From: Deltaproteobacteria bacterium
Lineage (GTDB): Bacteria > Desulfobacterota > Desulfobulbia > Desulfobulbales > Desulfocapsaceae
Assembly: GCA_002747825.1 (NCBI GenBank)
Contig: PDQQ01000016.1
Span: 1 to 59,497 of the forward strand
DNA length: 59,497 nucleotides
Direction: 5' to 3'
Shown here: one piece after another, positions 1 to 9,200 of the stretch
Numbering within the stretch: the stretch's first letter is position 1
Layout: each line of letters opens with the position of its first letter
Notes under the pieces: generated by a model
What the model was told of the DNA's origin: nothing
Seen by the model: the letters and a program-made list of their open reading frames with translations, nothing else
Database searches by the model: none
Position numbers and translations under genes: made by a program

Positions 1-87
1 CCCTTTACTGTGCTGGAACTGAAAGTGAAAAAAAGGAAAAAATGGATTAACTGGCTACCTCAAAAATCAAATGTGCGAAAAATATTT

Positions 88-147
88 GACACTACCGTTC
101 AAGGTCTGGTGGGGGCCGTGGAAGTTCGAGTCTTCCCTTCGGCACCA
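88..147 (+). pseudogene. Degenerate tRNA-Leu-like fragment (3' half)
   Basis: Positions 120-147 read as the 3' end of a tRNA. GGAAG (120-124), T-loop TTCGAGT (125-131) and CTTCC (132-136) form a T-arm, followed by acceptor strand CTTCGGC (137-143), a discriminator A and CCA (145-147). CTTCGGCACCA is typical of tRNA-Leu. Upstream, GACAC (88-92) and TTCAAGG resemble the D-arm end and a CAA anticodon loop. However, the 5' acceptor strand GCCGAAG and the D-loop GG are missing and the anticodon stem does not pair, so this is not a working tRNA. It may be a decayed gene or an old attachment-site remnant; no integrase lies beside it. Confidence 0.5.
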
Positions 148-452
148 AATTTCAAAACACTTGCAATTTTAAACAGTTGCAATGATTTTCTTGTTTCATG
201 GTGATTCCGTTACACTTCGTTGCAAATTCACCATCGTCGTACATCCTACGCAAAATCAACAGGCACGAGCGTTGTATATATCCCTCCTGTCCAACAAGTA
301 TCAAAATATTTTTTATTACACTCTTTTACAATGCGTTACACCTGGAATACTCTCAACAAGCAAAGAGAATACTCGCGGTTGGCAGATTTTCTTGGTGATC
401 TAAAAAAACCTTCACACAGGATATGCGGTTCATCGCAATTACTCAAGTTTTT

Positions 453-1559
453 TCAGGCCAGAATCTTGCCGTCAACCACACCTTTCTTGAAAAAGAGAAT
501 AAAGAGAAGCCAGCAGTAACAGCCGGTGGCGACCAATGCGGCCGGGGGATAGAAAAAGCCCAGCGGACACAGGAGAAGAACCGTAAGCCAGTGGAGCACA
601 ATGACCTTGCTCGAATGCAGTTGGATCGGAAAATCACGATGACGGCTGATAACAACCAGGCCACTGAGGTTCCAGCCATAGAGCGCGGTGAAGGCATGCA
701 GGCGGATCAGCGGGATTGAATATCGCGGATCGTAATAGTCTGAAAATTCGAGAAAGATATAGAGTATGCCGGTTATAGATGTGACGGTAAGAAAAAGAAT
801 TCCCGAAAGCAAAAAGGCCTTTTGTTGTAATCTGTTGCCCTCCTTCCAGAAAAGATGAAGAATGAGCCCGACAGAACAAAAAAGGAACAGAGAAATAAAG
901 ACCTGGGGTAGAAACCAGCCACAGAGAATAAAGAGAAAAAAAACGATGACGCCGAGGTTGATGGCCCAAAAGGAGAACTCTTTCAAAGCGGCTGTCGGCA
1001 ACAGTTGTTCTTTCATCAAGCCAAAGATAACCGACATACTGATCAGAGACACAGGAAACGAATAACCAAGGAAAAAGGTGTCAAGCCGCAGCTTCTCAAG
1101 CTCAAACCAATGGGTGAATTCGCTGTTCAGTATCGCAAAACTTGAGAACAACAACCCTAAAGAGAGGCAAAGCACGGCGGCCTGATGAAACTTACGGCTG
1201 GTCGGCTCATTTCGACTGAACAGGGCATAGGGAATAAGACTGCCAAAACTGCTTACACGAATATACTCGACTATTGTCGCCAAAACCAACGGAAGAAAAA
1301 GGGTAATCAGATACCATTGACAAAAGGCTGCCAGGGCAAAAGAGAGAGAGAAAACAAAAAAAAGCCTTACCTCAAGGCTCATTTTCTCGCGTCCCTGGGT
1401 ATAGAACAAAATCAGAGTGCCACCACTGACAAGATTGAAGAGGAAGATATGCAGACGCTCAAAATTCAGCTCTTGCGGAGGAACCAGATGGTGGAAGAAC
1501 CCAAAGGCAAGGGCGGCGGTCATAAGGAGCCAGAGTGTTGTTTTAAATATTCTGCTCAT
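453..1559 (-). CDS. Polytopic inner-membrane protein of unknown function
   Basis: This 368-residue protein is almost wholly hydrophobic, with about ten predicted transmembrane segments separated by short loops. I do not recognise the family. An EFSDYYDPRYSIP loop about two thirds along is the longest polar stretch. It follows the epimerase gene at 1591 by 31 nt on the same strand and is probably co-transcribed with it. The ATG at 1559 has no clear Shine-Dalgarno sequence, which fits translation as a downstream operon member. No catalytic motif is visible. Confidence 0.8.
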   Translation of the reverse strand: MSRIFKTTLWLLMTAALAFGFFHHLVPPQELNFERLHIFLFNLVSGGTLILFYTQGREKMSLEVRLFFVFSLSFALAAFCQWYLITLFLPLVLATIVEYIRVSSFGSLIPYALFSRNEPTSRKFHQAAVLCLSLGLLFSSFAILNSEFTHWFELEKLRLDTFFLGYSFPVSLISMSVIFGLMKEQLLPTAALKEFSFWAINLGVIVFFLFILCGWFLPQVFISLFLFCSVGLILHLFWKEGNRLQQKAFLLSGILFLTVTSITGILYIFLEFSDYYDPRYSIPLIRLHAFTALYGWNLSGLVVISRHRDFPIQLHSSKVIVLHWLTVLLLCPLGFFYPPAALVATGCYCWLLFILFFKKGVVDGKILA

Positions 1560-1590
1560 GGTTTTTTATTTTGTCGTATCAACTGAAAAA

Positions 1591-2979
1591 TCAATATATT
1601 CCGAGCATTGAACGCAGTGCTGTTTCCAGATTGGGGTGGCGGAAATGAAAGCCAGACTCCTCGAGTTTTTTACAACTGACATGGGTGCTGGCAAGCAGCA
1701 TCTCAGCAGCCATCTCTTTATACACCACATTGAGAAAGCGCTCTGAAACACCGAAAAGCAAAGGTTTTCCTGTAATTTTTGACAGTTGCGCCATAAAGTT
1801 ATTATTGCTTACTGGCTCCGGGGCAACAATGTTTACCGGCCCGGCGATATTGCGGCTCAAACAATGGAGAACCGCAGCGGACATATCCTCACCGCTGATC
1901 CAGCTGATGCTCTGTTCGCCGCCGCCAAAACGACGGATATACCCCAGAGGACTGGCATCAAGAATCCGCCGCAAAGCACCGCCTTTTGGGGTAAGACCTA
2001 CACCAAAGCGCAACATCACCGTCCGGATCCCTGCTTTTTCTGCCTGTTGCGCTTCCTGCTCCCACAGACGGCAGACCTCGGAGATAAAGCCCTTGCCGGC
2101 AGGATAGTCTTCCGTAAGATTTTCAACTCTACTATCACCATAAAAACCGGTGGCAGAGGCGCAGAGAAAGACCCTGGGTTTTTGTGGCAGCGAGGAGATC
2201 TCATTGACCAGCAGCTTCGTACCGTCAAGCCTGCTTTTGACAACGTTCTCCTTTTTTTGTTTTGTCCAGCGATGAAGACCGATATATTCCCCGGCCAGAT
2301 GAATCACCCCATCAAAACGAGGGGCCTCCTGAAGATCAAGCAGCCCATGTTGTGGGTCCCAGAATATTTCCCTGTTCTGCGTATCTGCTCTTCGGCGCAC
2401 CAACCTCCACACCTCGTGGCCGCCGGTAGTCAAAAGCGGCAGGAGATCTCTGCCCAATACACCACTGGCACCACTGACCAGCAGGCGCAAGGGTTTCTGA
2501 CGGCAACGCTCGTGGAGCTCAATATCGCAGCGTAGGGTATCAACACGATACCGAAACATTCTCTGCAGATTTTTCTCCACATGACGACCGACAAAGGCCG
2601 GCAACACCTTCTGCAGAGGGAGGGCGTATTCAACCCTGTCCTCGAGCTGGCAACCGCCATCTTTTTCATGGAAAATATGCCTATGGGTCCACTGCGCAAA
2701 GGGCCCTCGCTGTTGGGTATCTTCAAACAACCGCCCCGGTTCTGCAAGAACATGCCGGGCCTCAAAAGGGATTGAAAGTATCCCCCAGGGCCCCATTCGC
2801 ATCTTCAGCTCGACCTCGGCTCCCGGATCTATCCCATCACTTTTCCGGATTATCTCTGTCTTTTCCCAGGAAGGAAGCAGGCGCTCGAGAGCCCCGGCAC
2901 GACTATGCCAGTCGTAGAGCTGTTGGCAAGAACAGGGATAGCGTGAAAAATGTATAAATATTTGTTTGGATACGTTCAT
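1591..2979 (-). CDS. SRPBCC - TIGR01777 family NAD(P)-dependent epimerase
   Basis: A 462-residue two-domain protein. Residues 1-155 form an SRPBCC (START-like, polyketide-cyclase-type) lipid-binding fold. From about residue 163 a Rossmann domain begins with VSGASGVLGRDLLP (GxxGxxG nucleotide-binding loop) and continues with LCASATGFYGD and an RFGVGL segment, the pattern of the TIGR01777/YfcH extended short-chain dehydrogenases. The substrate is unknown for this family. The same two-domain fusion is common in other bacteria. The start ATG at 2979 is preceded by AGGCGG. The unknown membrane protein at 453-1559 lies directly downstream. Confidence 0.9.
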   Translation of the reverse strand: MNVSKQIFIHFSRYPCSCQQLYDWHSRAGALERLLPSWEKTEIIRKSDGIDPGAEVELKMRMGPWGILSIPFEARHVLAEPGRLFEDTQQRGPFAQWTHRHIFHEKDGGCQLEDRVEYALPLQKVLPAFVGRHVEKNLQRMFRYRVDTLRCDIELHERCRQKPLRLLVSGASGVLGRDLLPLLTTGGHEVWRLVRRRADTQNREIFWDPQHGLLDLQEAPRFDGVIHLAGEYIGLHRWTKQKKENVVKSRLDGTKLLVNEISSLPQKPRVFLCASATGFYGDSRVENLTEDYPAGKGFISEVCRLWEQEAQQAEKAGIRTVMLRFGVGLTPKGGALRRILDASPLGYIRRFGGGEQSISWISGEDMSAAVLHCLSRNIAGPVNIVAPEPVSNNNFMAQLSKITGKPLLFGVSERFLNVVYKEMAAEMLLASTHVSCKKLEESGFHFRHPNLETALRSMLGIY

Positions 2980-3077
2980 AATGGCCGCCTAAGGTGCTTC
3001 CCCTTCAAGTATCAGCAAAAACCTGATTTTAAATTCAAAAGAAGCGATTGGATAGAAAAATTCAGACGATGCGCAAT

Positions 3078-4040
3078 CTATGAAGAGCCAAGAATTGTAT
3101 TAAGCACTTCTCTATTTGGCATAGACATATCGTCATATAAATTGTCGAATCCAAATTGGTGCAATATTTTTAAACCATCGTCAATGATCTTGGATGGCAA
3201 CTCCTCTTTCCAGGAAGAAGTCGGAGAGGGGCCTGAAAAAAAGTTACGATCCTTATTCGAAACCCGGCTTGGTTTTTCAACAACATCCTTGGGAATACTG
3301 ATTACAGGGCTTTTGTCTCTTCTTTTGACAAATTGTAATATTTTTGAAATTTCTTGACTTGGCTCATTATAAATATCTTCATAAAAACAGACATACAGAT
3401 CCCCTGACTTAAATTGACATAGGGGAATGTAGTGAATTATCGACCATATCAAAACTTGATTCAAGATGTAATTCTTTTCATAACTCACCTGTTGTATCAA
3501 ATCTTCGAATCGAAAGAGATAGTCTTCATATAAAGCGGATTGGCGTAAAAAATCGGTTGGTTCTGTCATCCAAAACCAATTCTTTTTTCTGTATTTTGAC
3601 AGCGCTACGGCAAAAGGGTTACGCATTAATAAAACAGGCCTGACATCTGAAAAATTAACCACTGCCCAAAAACAAAGAAGATTAGCAAAAATATCTTTAA
3701 TCAAAAGTCCACGATATACAAAAGGCTGATGGCCCGAATTCACTCTTGAATGAGTAAAAGCGCCAGTAAATATTTTCTTAGCAAATTTCATCAGTCTTTC
3801 GTCCAGATCATATGGCCGAACATATTGATGAGGTTCGATAAAATTTATCTCAGGAACAACCTTCGGGTGAAAAGGCTCAAACATCTCTCGGAACTTCTTC
3901 TGGTAATTAATAAGATCAGAGACCCAGGTTGTACCACTTCGTCCATCGCCCAAAAGCCAGATTACTTCTTTATATTTTCCAAAATAATAGTTAGCCTGAA
4001 GGATTTTTCTCCAAGCAGCATTGACTCTCTTTGCTGTCAT
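3078..4040 (-). CDS. Sulfotransferase family protein
   Basis: A 320-residue cytoplasmic protein with the 5'-phosphosulfate-binding loop of PAPS-dependent sulfotransferases near the N-terminus (WLLGDGRSGTTWVSDLI, about residues 28-44), followed by an FEPFHP stretch. A later LLMRNPFAVALSKY segment (about residues 136-150) matches the 3'-phosphate-binding RxPxxxxxS motif. It probably sulfates a glycan or cell-surface molecule; the acceptor is unknown. The gene is visibly more AT-rich than the flanking epimerase and pbpC and stands alone between them, which suggests separate acquisition. Bacterial homologues often sit in polysaccharide loci, but no such locus is present here. Confidence 0.87.
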   Translation of the reverse strand: MTAKRVNAAWRKILQANYYFGKYKEVIWLLGDGRSGTTWVSDLINYQKKFREMFEPFHPKVVPEINFIEPHQYVRPYDLDERLMKFAKKIFTGAFTHSRVNSGHQPFVYRGLLIKDIFANLLCFWAVVNFSDVRPVLLMRNPFAVALSKYRKKNWFWMTEPTDFLRQSALYEDYLFRFEDLIQQVSYEKNYILNQVLIWSIIHYIPLCQFKSGDLYVCFYEDIYNEPSQEISKILQFVKRRDKSPVISIPKDVVEKPSRVSNKDRNFFSGPSPTSSWKEELPSKIIDDGLKILHQFGFDNLYDDMSMPNREVLNTILGSS

Positions 4041-4104
4041 TTTCTGTTGCAGAAATAATTTTCCAGTTCAAGGAATATAAACGTATCAACTCCCTCCATA
4101 AAAG

Positions 4105-6201
4105 TCACTGGCTTTCAACAACCTCATTGTCAGGGAAGTGCAACAGAGGTTTTTGTGCTGGCTCTTCCAGCCAGACCGCTGTTCTGGCCGATTGTCCAAG
4201 GCCATCAATCAGGGTTATTCGCAACATGCCAGCAGACTGAGGAGCGTAAGAGACCTCTTTTTGCATGCCCTTGGCAACCAGTCGTCCATTTATCAGCCAA
4301 GAGAACGGCGGAGTTCCACCTCTGACCTTCAGCGGCAGAACCATCCGTTGCCCCTGATCTGCAATCAGCTCTAGAACACTTCCATCAACAGGATACGAGA
4401 TACGCGGTCGATCTGCGCCAGCGGAACCTGTCTCAAGACCATCAAACCAGCGTAATCCACGGGGAAGCCCCTGATGTTTTACCAGCAAGGCCCCCTGCGG
4501 CGGGCCAGGCTCTGGCCCAGGCTCCCCGGCAGGCAGGGCCGCAAAAAGCTGCAGTAAAACGGGTACGGCTGTATTCGCTCCGGTGGTCTCCTTGCCATAT
4601 CCGCCATCCGGTCGTCCAACCCAGACGCCTACAGTATAATCCTGATCATAGCCCACCGCCCAGGCATCACGAAAGCCATAAGAAGTCCCTGTCTTAAACC
4701 GCATTGTGCCGCGCCTTCGATCGTTGCGCACAAGGCCCGCCGGCAACGGATTGCTCCGTAGGATAGCGTCCACATACCAATTGGCCACCGGAGAAAGCAG
4801 GGTCTTTGCTTCACCAGTCCTGGCGGTTGGCGTCGTGACCAGAGAGCGGTACTGGCCACCGTTGGCAAGAGCGCAGTAGAGGCTGACCAGGTCCTGCAGG
4901 CTGCAACCGGCCCCTCCAAGGGCCAGAGACAGACCGGGATCACCGGTATAACGCAGGCTGACACCAGCGCTGGATAACCGGGAAAGAAGGCGCTGTGGAC
5001 CAAGCCTGTTGAGCACCTGAACCGCGGGGAGATTGAGTGAATCCTGCAGGGCACTGCCCACCGTTACCCAGCCTCGAAATGTCTCGTCAAAATTCTCCGG
5101 GCCATAGCCCTGAAAACGCAGCTGCTGGTCAAGAATTCTGGTCTCCGGGTGCAAAAAGCCTCTTTCAAAGGCGAGACCGTAGATAAAGGGTTTCAGGGTC
5201 GAGCCAGGAGATCTGATGGCACGGGTCAAATCAATCTGGCTTATCCGGAAACCACCGGAACCGACATGTACAAGCACCTCTCTTGTGTTGTTGTCGACAA
5301 CCAGTAATGCCAGGGTCTTTCCCTTCGCAAGACCCTTCTGAAACCTCTGCGCAATGGCTTCTGCCTGAACCTGCAGGTCATAATCAAGGCTTGTCACAAT
5401 CTGCTGGTCTCCCGGAGACTTACGCCAGAATTGTCCCGCAAGCTGAGCTGCGTAAAACGGGGTCGGATAGCGTCGATTGGGCAAAGGCTGAACGGCAGCC
5501 AGATCCAGCTCTTCCCTGCTCAACAGACCCGCAGAAAACAAACGTTCCAAGACCTCAGTGCGGGCGGCATACGCCCGTTGCAGATGCCTGTCCGGTCTTC
5601 TTCTTTCCGGAGACTGTGGCAGAGAGATCAGCAAGGCGCCTTGCGAGGGGGTGATATGCCGGGCATCGGAGTTACAATATAACAGGCAGGCGGCCTCAAC
5701 ACCTTGAATATTACCGCCCTGGGGGGCAAGACTCAGGTAGAGTTCAAGAATCTCCTTTTTTGACAGACGTCTCTCAAGCCTGAGGGCCTGAAACATCTCG
5801 ACAAGCTTGCTGCCGACGGTTCGAGGACGCGGGGTCAGCAGACGTACCACCTGCATGGTAATTGTCGATGCCCCCGAGACCACCCTGCCCGAGGCAAGGC
5901 ATTGCAGCGAGGCCCTGCACAGGGCAAAGATATCTACTCCGGGATGACTCCAGAAGCGCTTGTCTTCATAGGCGAGCAACAGCTCGACAAAGCCTGGATC
6001 TATGGTATCCAGCTTTGCCGGCAAACGCCAGTAGCCACCGGGAGTTGTAAAGAGCCGAAGGGTCTTTCCCTGCCGATCAACCACCCGGGTCGACCAGGCT
6101 ATATCCTCTGGCACAGGCGATGGCAGGAGAAGATCCAGAATCCAGAGGACCGCCAACACAAAACCACAGATGAGCAGAAACCATCTCAGAACGCGCATCA
6201 A
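4105..6201 (-). CDS. pbpC: Penicillin-binding protein 1C (PbpC)
   Basis: A 698-residue bifunctional peptidoglycan synthase: an N-terminal membrane anchor (residues 3-25), a GT51 transglycosylase domain with the EDKRFWSHPGVD motif, and a transpeptidase domain. The active-site motifs are SPGSTLKP (SxxK serine), SLN (SxN) and KTGTS (KTG). The C-terminal roughly 90 residues form the Ig-like PBP1C-specific domain. It starts 3 nt after the alpha-2-macroglobulin gene and is surely translated from the same mRNA. The yfhM-pbpC pairing is well known; the model is that PBP1C repairs the wall after proteases trapped by the macroglobulin have breached the envelope. All key motifs are intact. Confidence 0.95.
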   Translation of the reverse strand: MMRVLRWFLLICGFVLAVLWILDLLLPSPVPEDIAWSTRVVDRQGKTLRLFTTPGGYWRLPAKLDTIDPGFVELLLAYEDKRFWSHPGVDIFALCRASLQCLASGRVVSGASTITMQVVRLLTPRPRTVGSKLVEMFQALRLERRLSKKEILELYLSLAPQGGNIQGVEAACLLYCNSDARHITPSQGALLISLPQSPERRRPDRHLQRAYAARTEVLERLFSAGLLSREELDLAAVQPLPNRRYPTPFYAAQLAGQFWRKSPGDQQIVTSLDYDLQVQAEAIAQRFQKGLAKGKTLALLVVDNNTREVLVHVGSGGFRISQIDLTRAIRSPGSTLKPFIYGLAFERGFLHPETRILDQQLRFQGYGPENFDETFRGWVTVGSALQDSLNLPAVQVLNRLGPQRLLSRLSSAGVSLRYTGDPGLSLALGGAGCSLQDLVSLYCALANGGQYRSLVTTPTARTGEAKTLLSPVANWYVDAILRSNPLPAGLVRNDRRRGTMRFKTGTSYGFRDAWAVGYDQDYTVGVWVGRPDGGYGKETTGANTAVPVLLQLFAALPAGEPGPEPGPPQGALLVKHQGLPRGLRWFDGLETGSAGADRPRISYPVDGSVLELIADQGQRMVLPLKVRGGTPPFSWLINGRLVAKGMQKEVSYAPQSAGMLRITLIDGLGQSARTAVWLEEPAQKPLLHFPDNEVVESQ

Positions 6202-6204
6202 GAC

Positions 6205-9200
6205 CTACTTGACAATCTTCACCCGACTGGCCGTGGTTCTCGCCCGGTATTCGGGCTGGTACATATCCTCGACCTCAGCCGGAGGCGCCATATACGTACC
6301 CGGAATAACCGCCCTGACCAGATAGTAAAAGCGGAAACGTTGAGAAGAATCTTCCCCGCGGATCTCAAGATCTTCTGTGTTAAAGGCTGCGATATAGCGA
6401 TCATCACGAGCGTCAAGGTAGAGGCTTGGACTCTGCTCGCCCAGCCACGGATATTTCGAGTCTGCGCCTGTATCCAGGCTGGTCTGTTCTATTTCAAAAC
6501 CGGCAGGCAAGAGGTCAACCAGCAGGGCCCGGCCGTCCCATGAACCGGTAAATTCACCCTCCAGGGCAACGATAAAACGCTCGCCTTGACGGTATTCCCG
6601 ATCTTCGGCAACAGGTTCACCGCCGAGCGAGAACCAGCTGCGGTGCAGGCTAAATTCATTCGACACCGCCTGCGGCTCCTTGATTGGCATTCCCTGCACG
6701 GTAGTTGTTAACCAGACCGACTCCTGCCCATTGTTTCGCAACTCGATCGTCTTGTTCAGTTCCCTGCCTTTTCGCTGGATCTGAAGAAAACCCTCGTTGC
6801 TGACCAGCTCTTCATCTCCCAGCTGTATTTGCAGACCAGAACCGGGCTTCAGAGTCAGAGAGGCCATCACCAGCCAGGCCCGTTCCTGTGTTGAAAGATA
6901 TTTCTTGTTGGCAAACAGATTGATGGTCTCATCCCATGTGGCCGCCGGATCGACAAGATCGGCTCCAACCTCCGGCAGGAGAGAGATGATACCGGCCAGA
7001 TCGCGCAGTCTGCTGCCGTAGGTTCGCCACAAGGTCTGGCTCTCCTGTTTTATCTCCAGGGCCCGGACAAGGCCCTTTTTACCACGGATCACATCCCCCT
7101 GCATGGCCAGTGCCGCCGAGAGATGGGCCACGGCAAGAGGCGAAGAGGTCTTTTCAATAAAGTTATCAAAGAGATATCGTGCATTCTCCGTCCTGCCCTT
7201 TCCGGTACGGGCCAACAGATAGTGGGCATAGGCAAGGGCTGCAAAATCGTTCTTGTTGAACCTGGAGTCCCCTGCCACCTTGTTCAACCATTGCCACCCC
7301 CTTTCATAGAAAAAATCGGGCACAGTGAAGCCGGCCTCCACCGCCCTGGACAGAAAATCCATGGCATAGGCCGTCAGCCACGGTTCTTGCGGGCTTTCAG
7401 CGGACCAGAGGCCGAAACTGCCATCCAAGCGCTGCTTCTGCAGTATCTTCTCAATCGCCTTGACAATCCGTCCTTTAAGGGCCGCATCCTGGGGATAGCC
7501 CCAGCCTTTGGACAGCTCATTGGCATAGAGAAGCGGCAAGGCGCGGCTGGTAAGCTGCTCGAGACATCCGTAGGGATAACGATCGAGCTCTGCCAACAGC
7601 CCCGGGACATCAAAATTGGGCACAGAACTCAGGCCAAGCGACACCTCAGCCGTCTGAGGATACAACCCTTTGCTGAGGGAGGAACTGATTTCCAGACTGG
7701 CTCCGGGCTCTAATCGAGAAAAGGTCCTGGTCATAGCGCCCAGATATTTTCCACGAACATTCAGGGTGTATTCTCCAGAATAGAAGAAGTCTTCGGGTCC
7801 TTCAACCTGAAAACGCAGCTGACCCGAACCCAGGGAACGCGACTTTAACGGAAAGACAAGCGAATGCCGTTCTCCGTGACGCAAAACAACCTTTTGCGAA
7901 TCTGGACCTGTGGCTTTCACAGAACCCGATGCTGTACATGAAACGGTATAGGTTCCTTCTGCACCATCAAGATTTTCCAGCAGCAGGTTGGCCTCAGAGA
8001 GATCTTCCAGACTCAGGAACCGAGGCAGAGATGGAGAGACAACAAGCGGATCGCTGACCCGCAAAGCGCTATGGGTGGCTCCAAGCTTTGTCCTGGTCCA
8101 GGCCACCAGCATCAGACGCAGTGTGCCATTAAAGTCTGGCACAAAGAGCGATATCAGCCCGTCACTGCCTGCAGAGACCACACCGGAAAACAGTGAAACC
8201 ACCCGAACGTTCGACTCGACAGCGCCCCGCATACCGGCTCCGCCGGCGCCGGACCGTAGAACCAGAGGCTCTTTATCAGGCCCGACAATCAACTGACCGT
8301 AGTAGTCGAGGATCTCGGTTCCCAGCTGTCGCTTGCCAAAATAGTGGTTCAACGGGTCGGGCGAGACAAACTGCGTCATCTGCAACACAGACTCATCGAC
8401 GGCGGCCAGAGTCATATAGACCTCTTCACCGGCGGCCGCTCCGAGAACAGAAACCGGGATATCCAGCTGCTGCCGTGGTCTCACCTTGTCGGGAACCTCC
8501 ATGGTAACAGTCAGTCGCTGCTCGGCAGGATCTACACCGATCCAGACAACACCCAATGCACGACCGGCACCCTCATCACTTTCAGCCCCGGGACGGTAGA
8601 CCGTAACCAGTGCGTAGAGACCGGCACCCCAGTCTTTATCAACCGGAATCCGCAAGGTATGGTTCTGGCCATCGATATGAAAATACCGCATATGGCGAAT
8701 ACCGCTTCCGGCCAATACCAGGCTTGCCTCGCCGGAGAAAGGGGCCTGAATCTGCAGCTGAGCCGTCTCACCGGGCAGGTAGTCTTTTTTATCCAAGATC
8801 AGCTTTACGCTGTCAGGGGCCCTGGCTGTAGCCTGCACCTGCTCGCCTGCATCAAAGACGATCGAGGCGAGAACCCTCTTTTTTTTATCAACAACTTCAA
8901 AACGATATTTGCCTTCGAGTACATGCAGATCGAGGAGCGCAGGGGTCTTGCCATCAACCGTAAAGGTTCCCTGATCGATCTCATGGTCGGTCTCAATACG
9001 CTCGTAGTTCCATCTGTTGTCTTTCTTGAACCATTGATAGTCAACCTCCTGCAGCACCAATCGATACTCAAGGTCTGAGGCCTCAAGCGGCACACCTTCG
9101 CCGTCGAGAACAAGCACCTGGAAACCGACGCGACTGTTGGCTGGAACCCGCCTTTGGGCAAACGATGTTTGAATGCCAACATAGCGCTTGAGATGACGCA

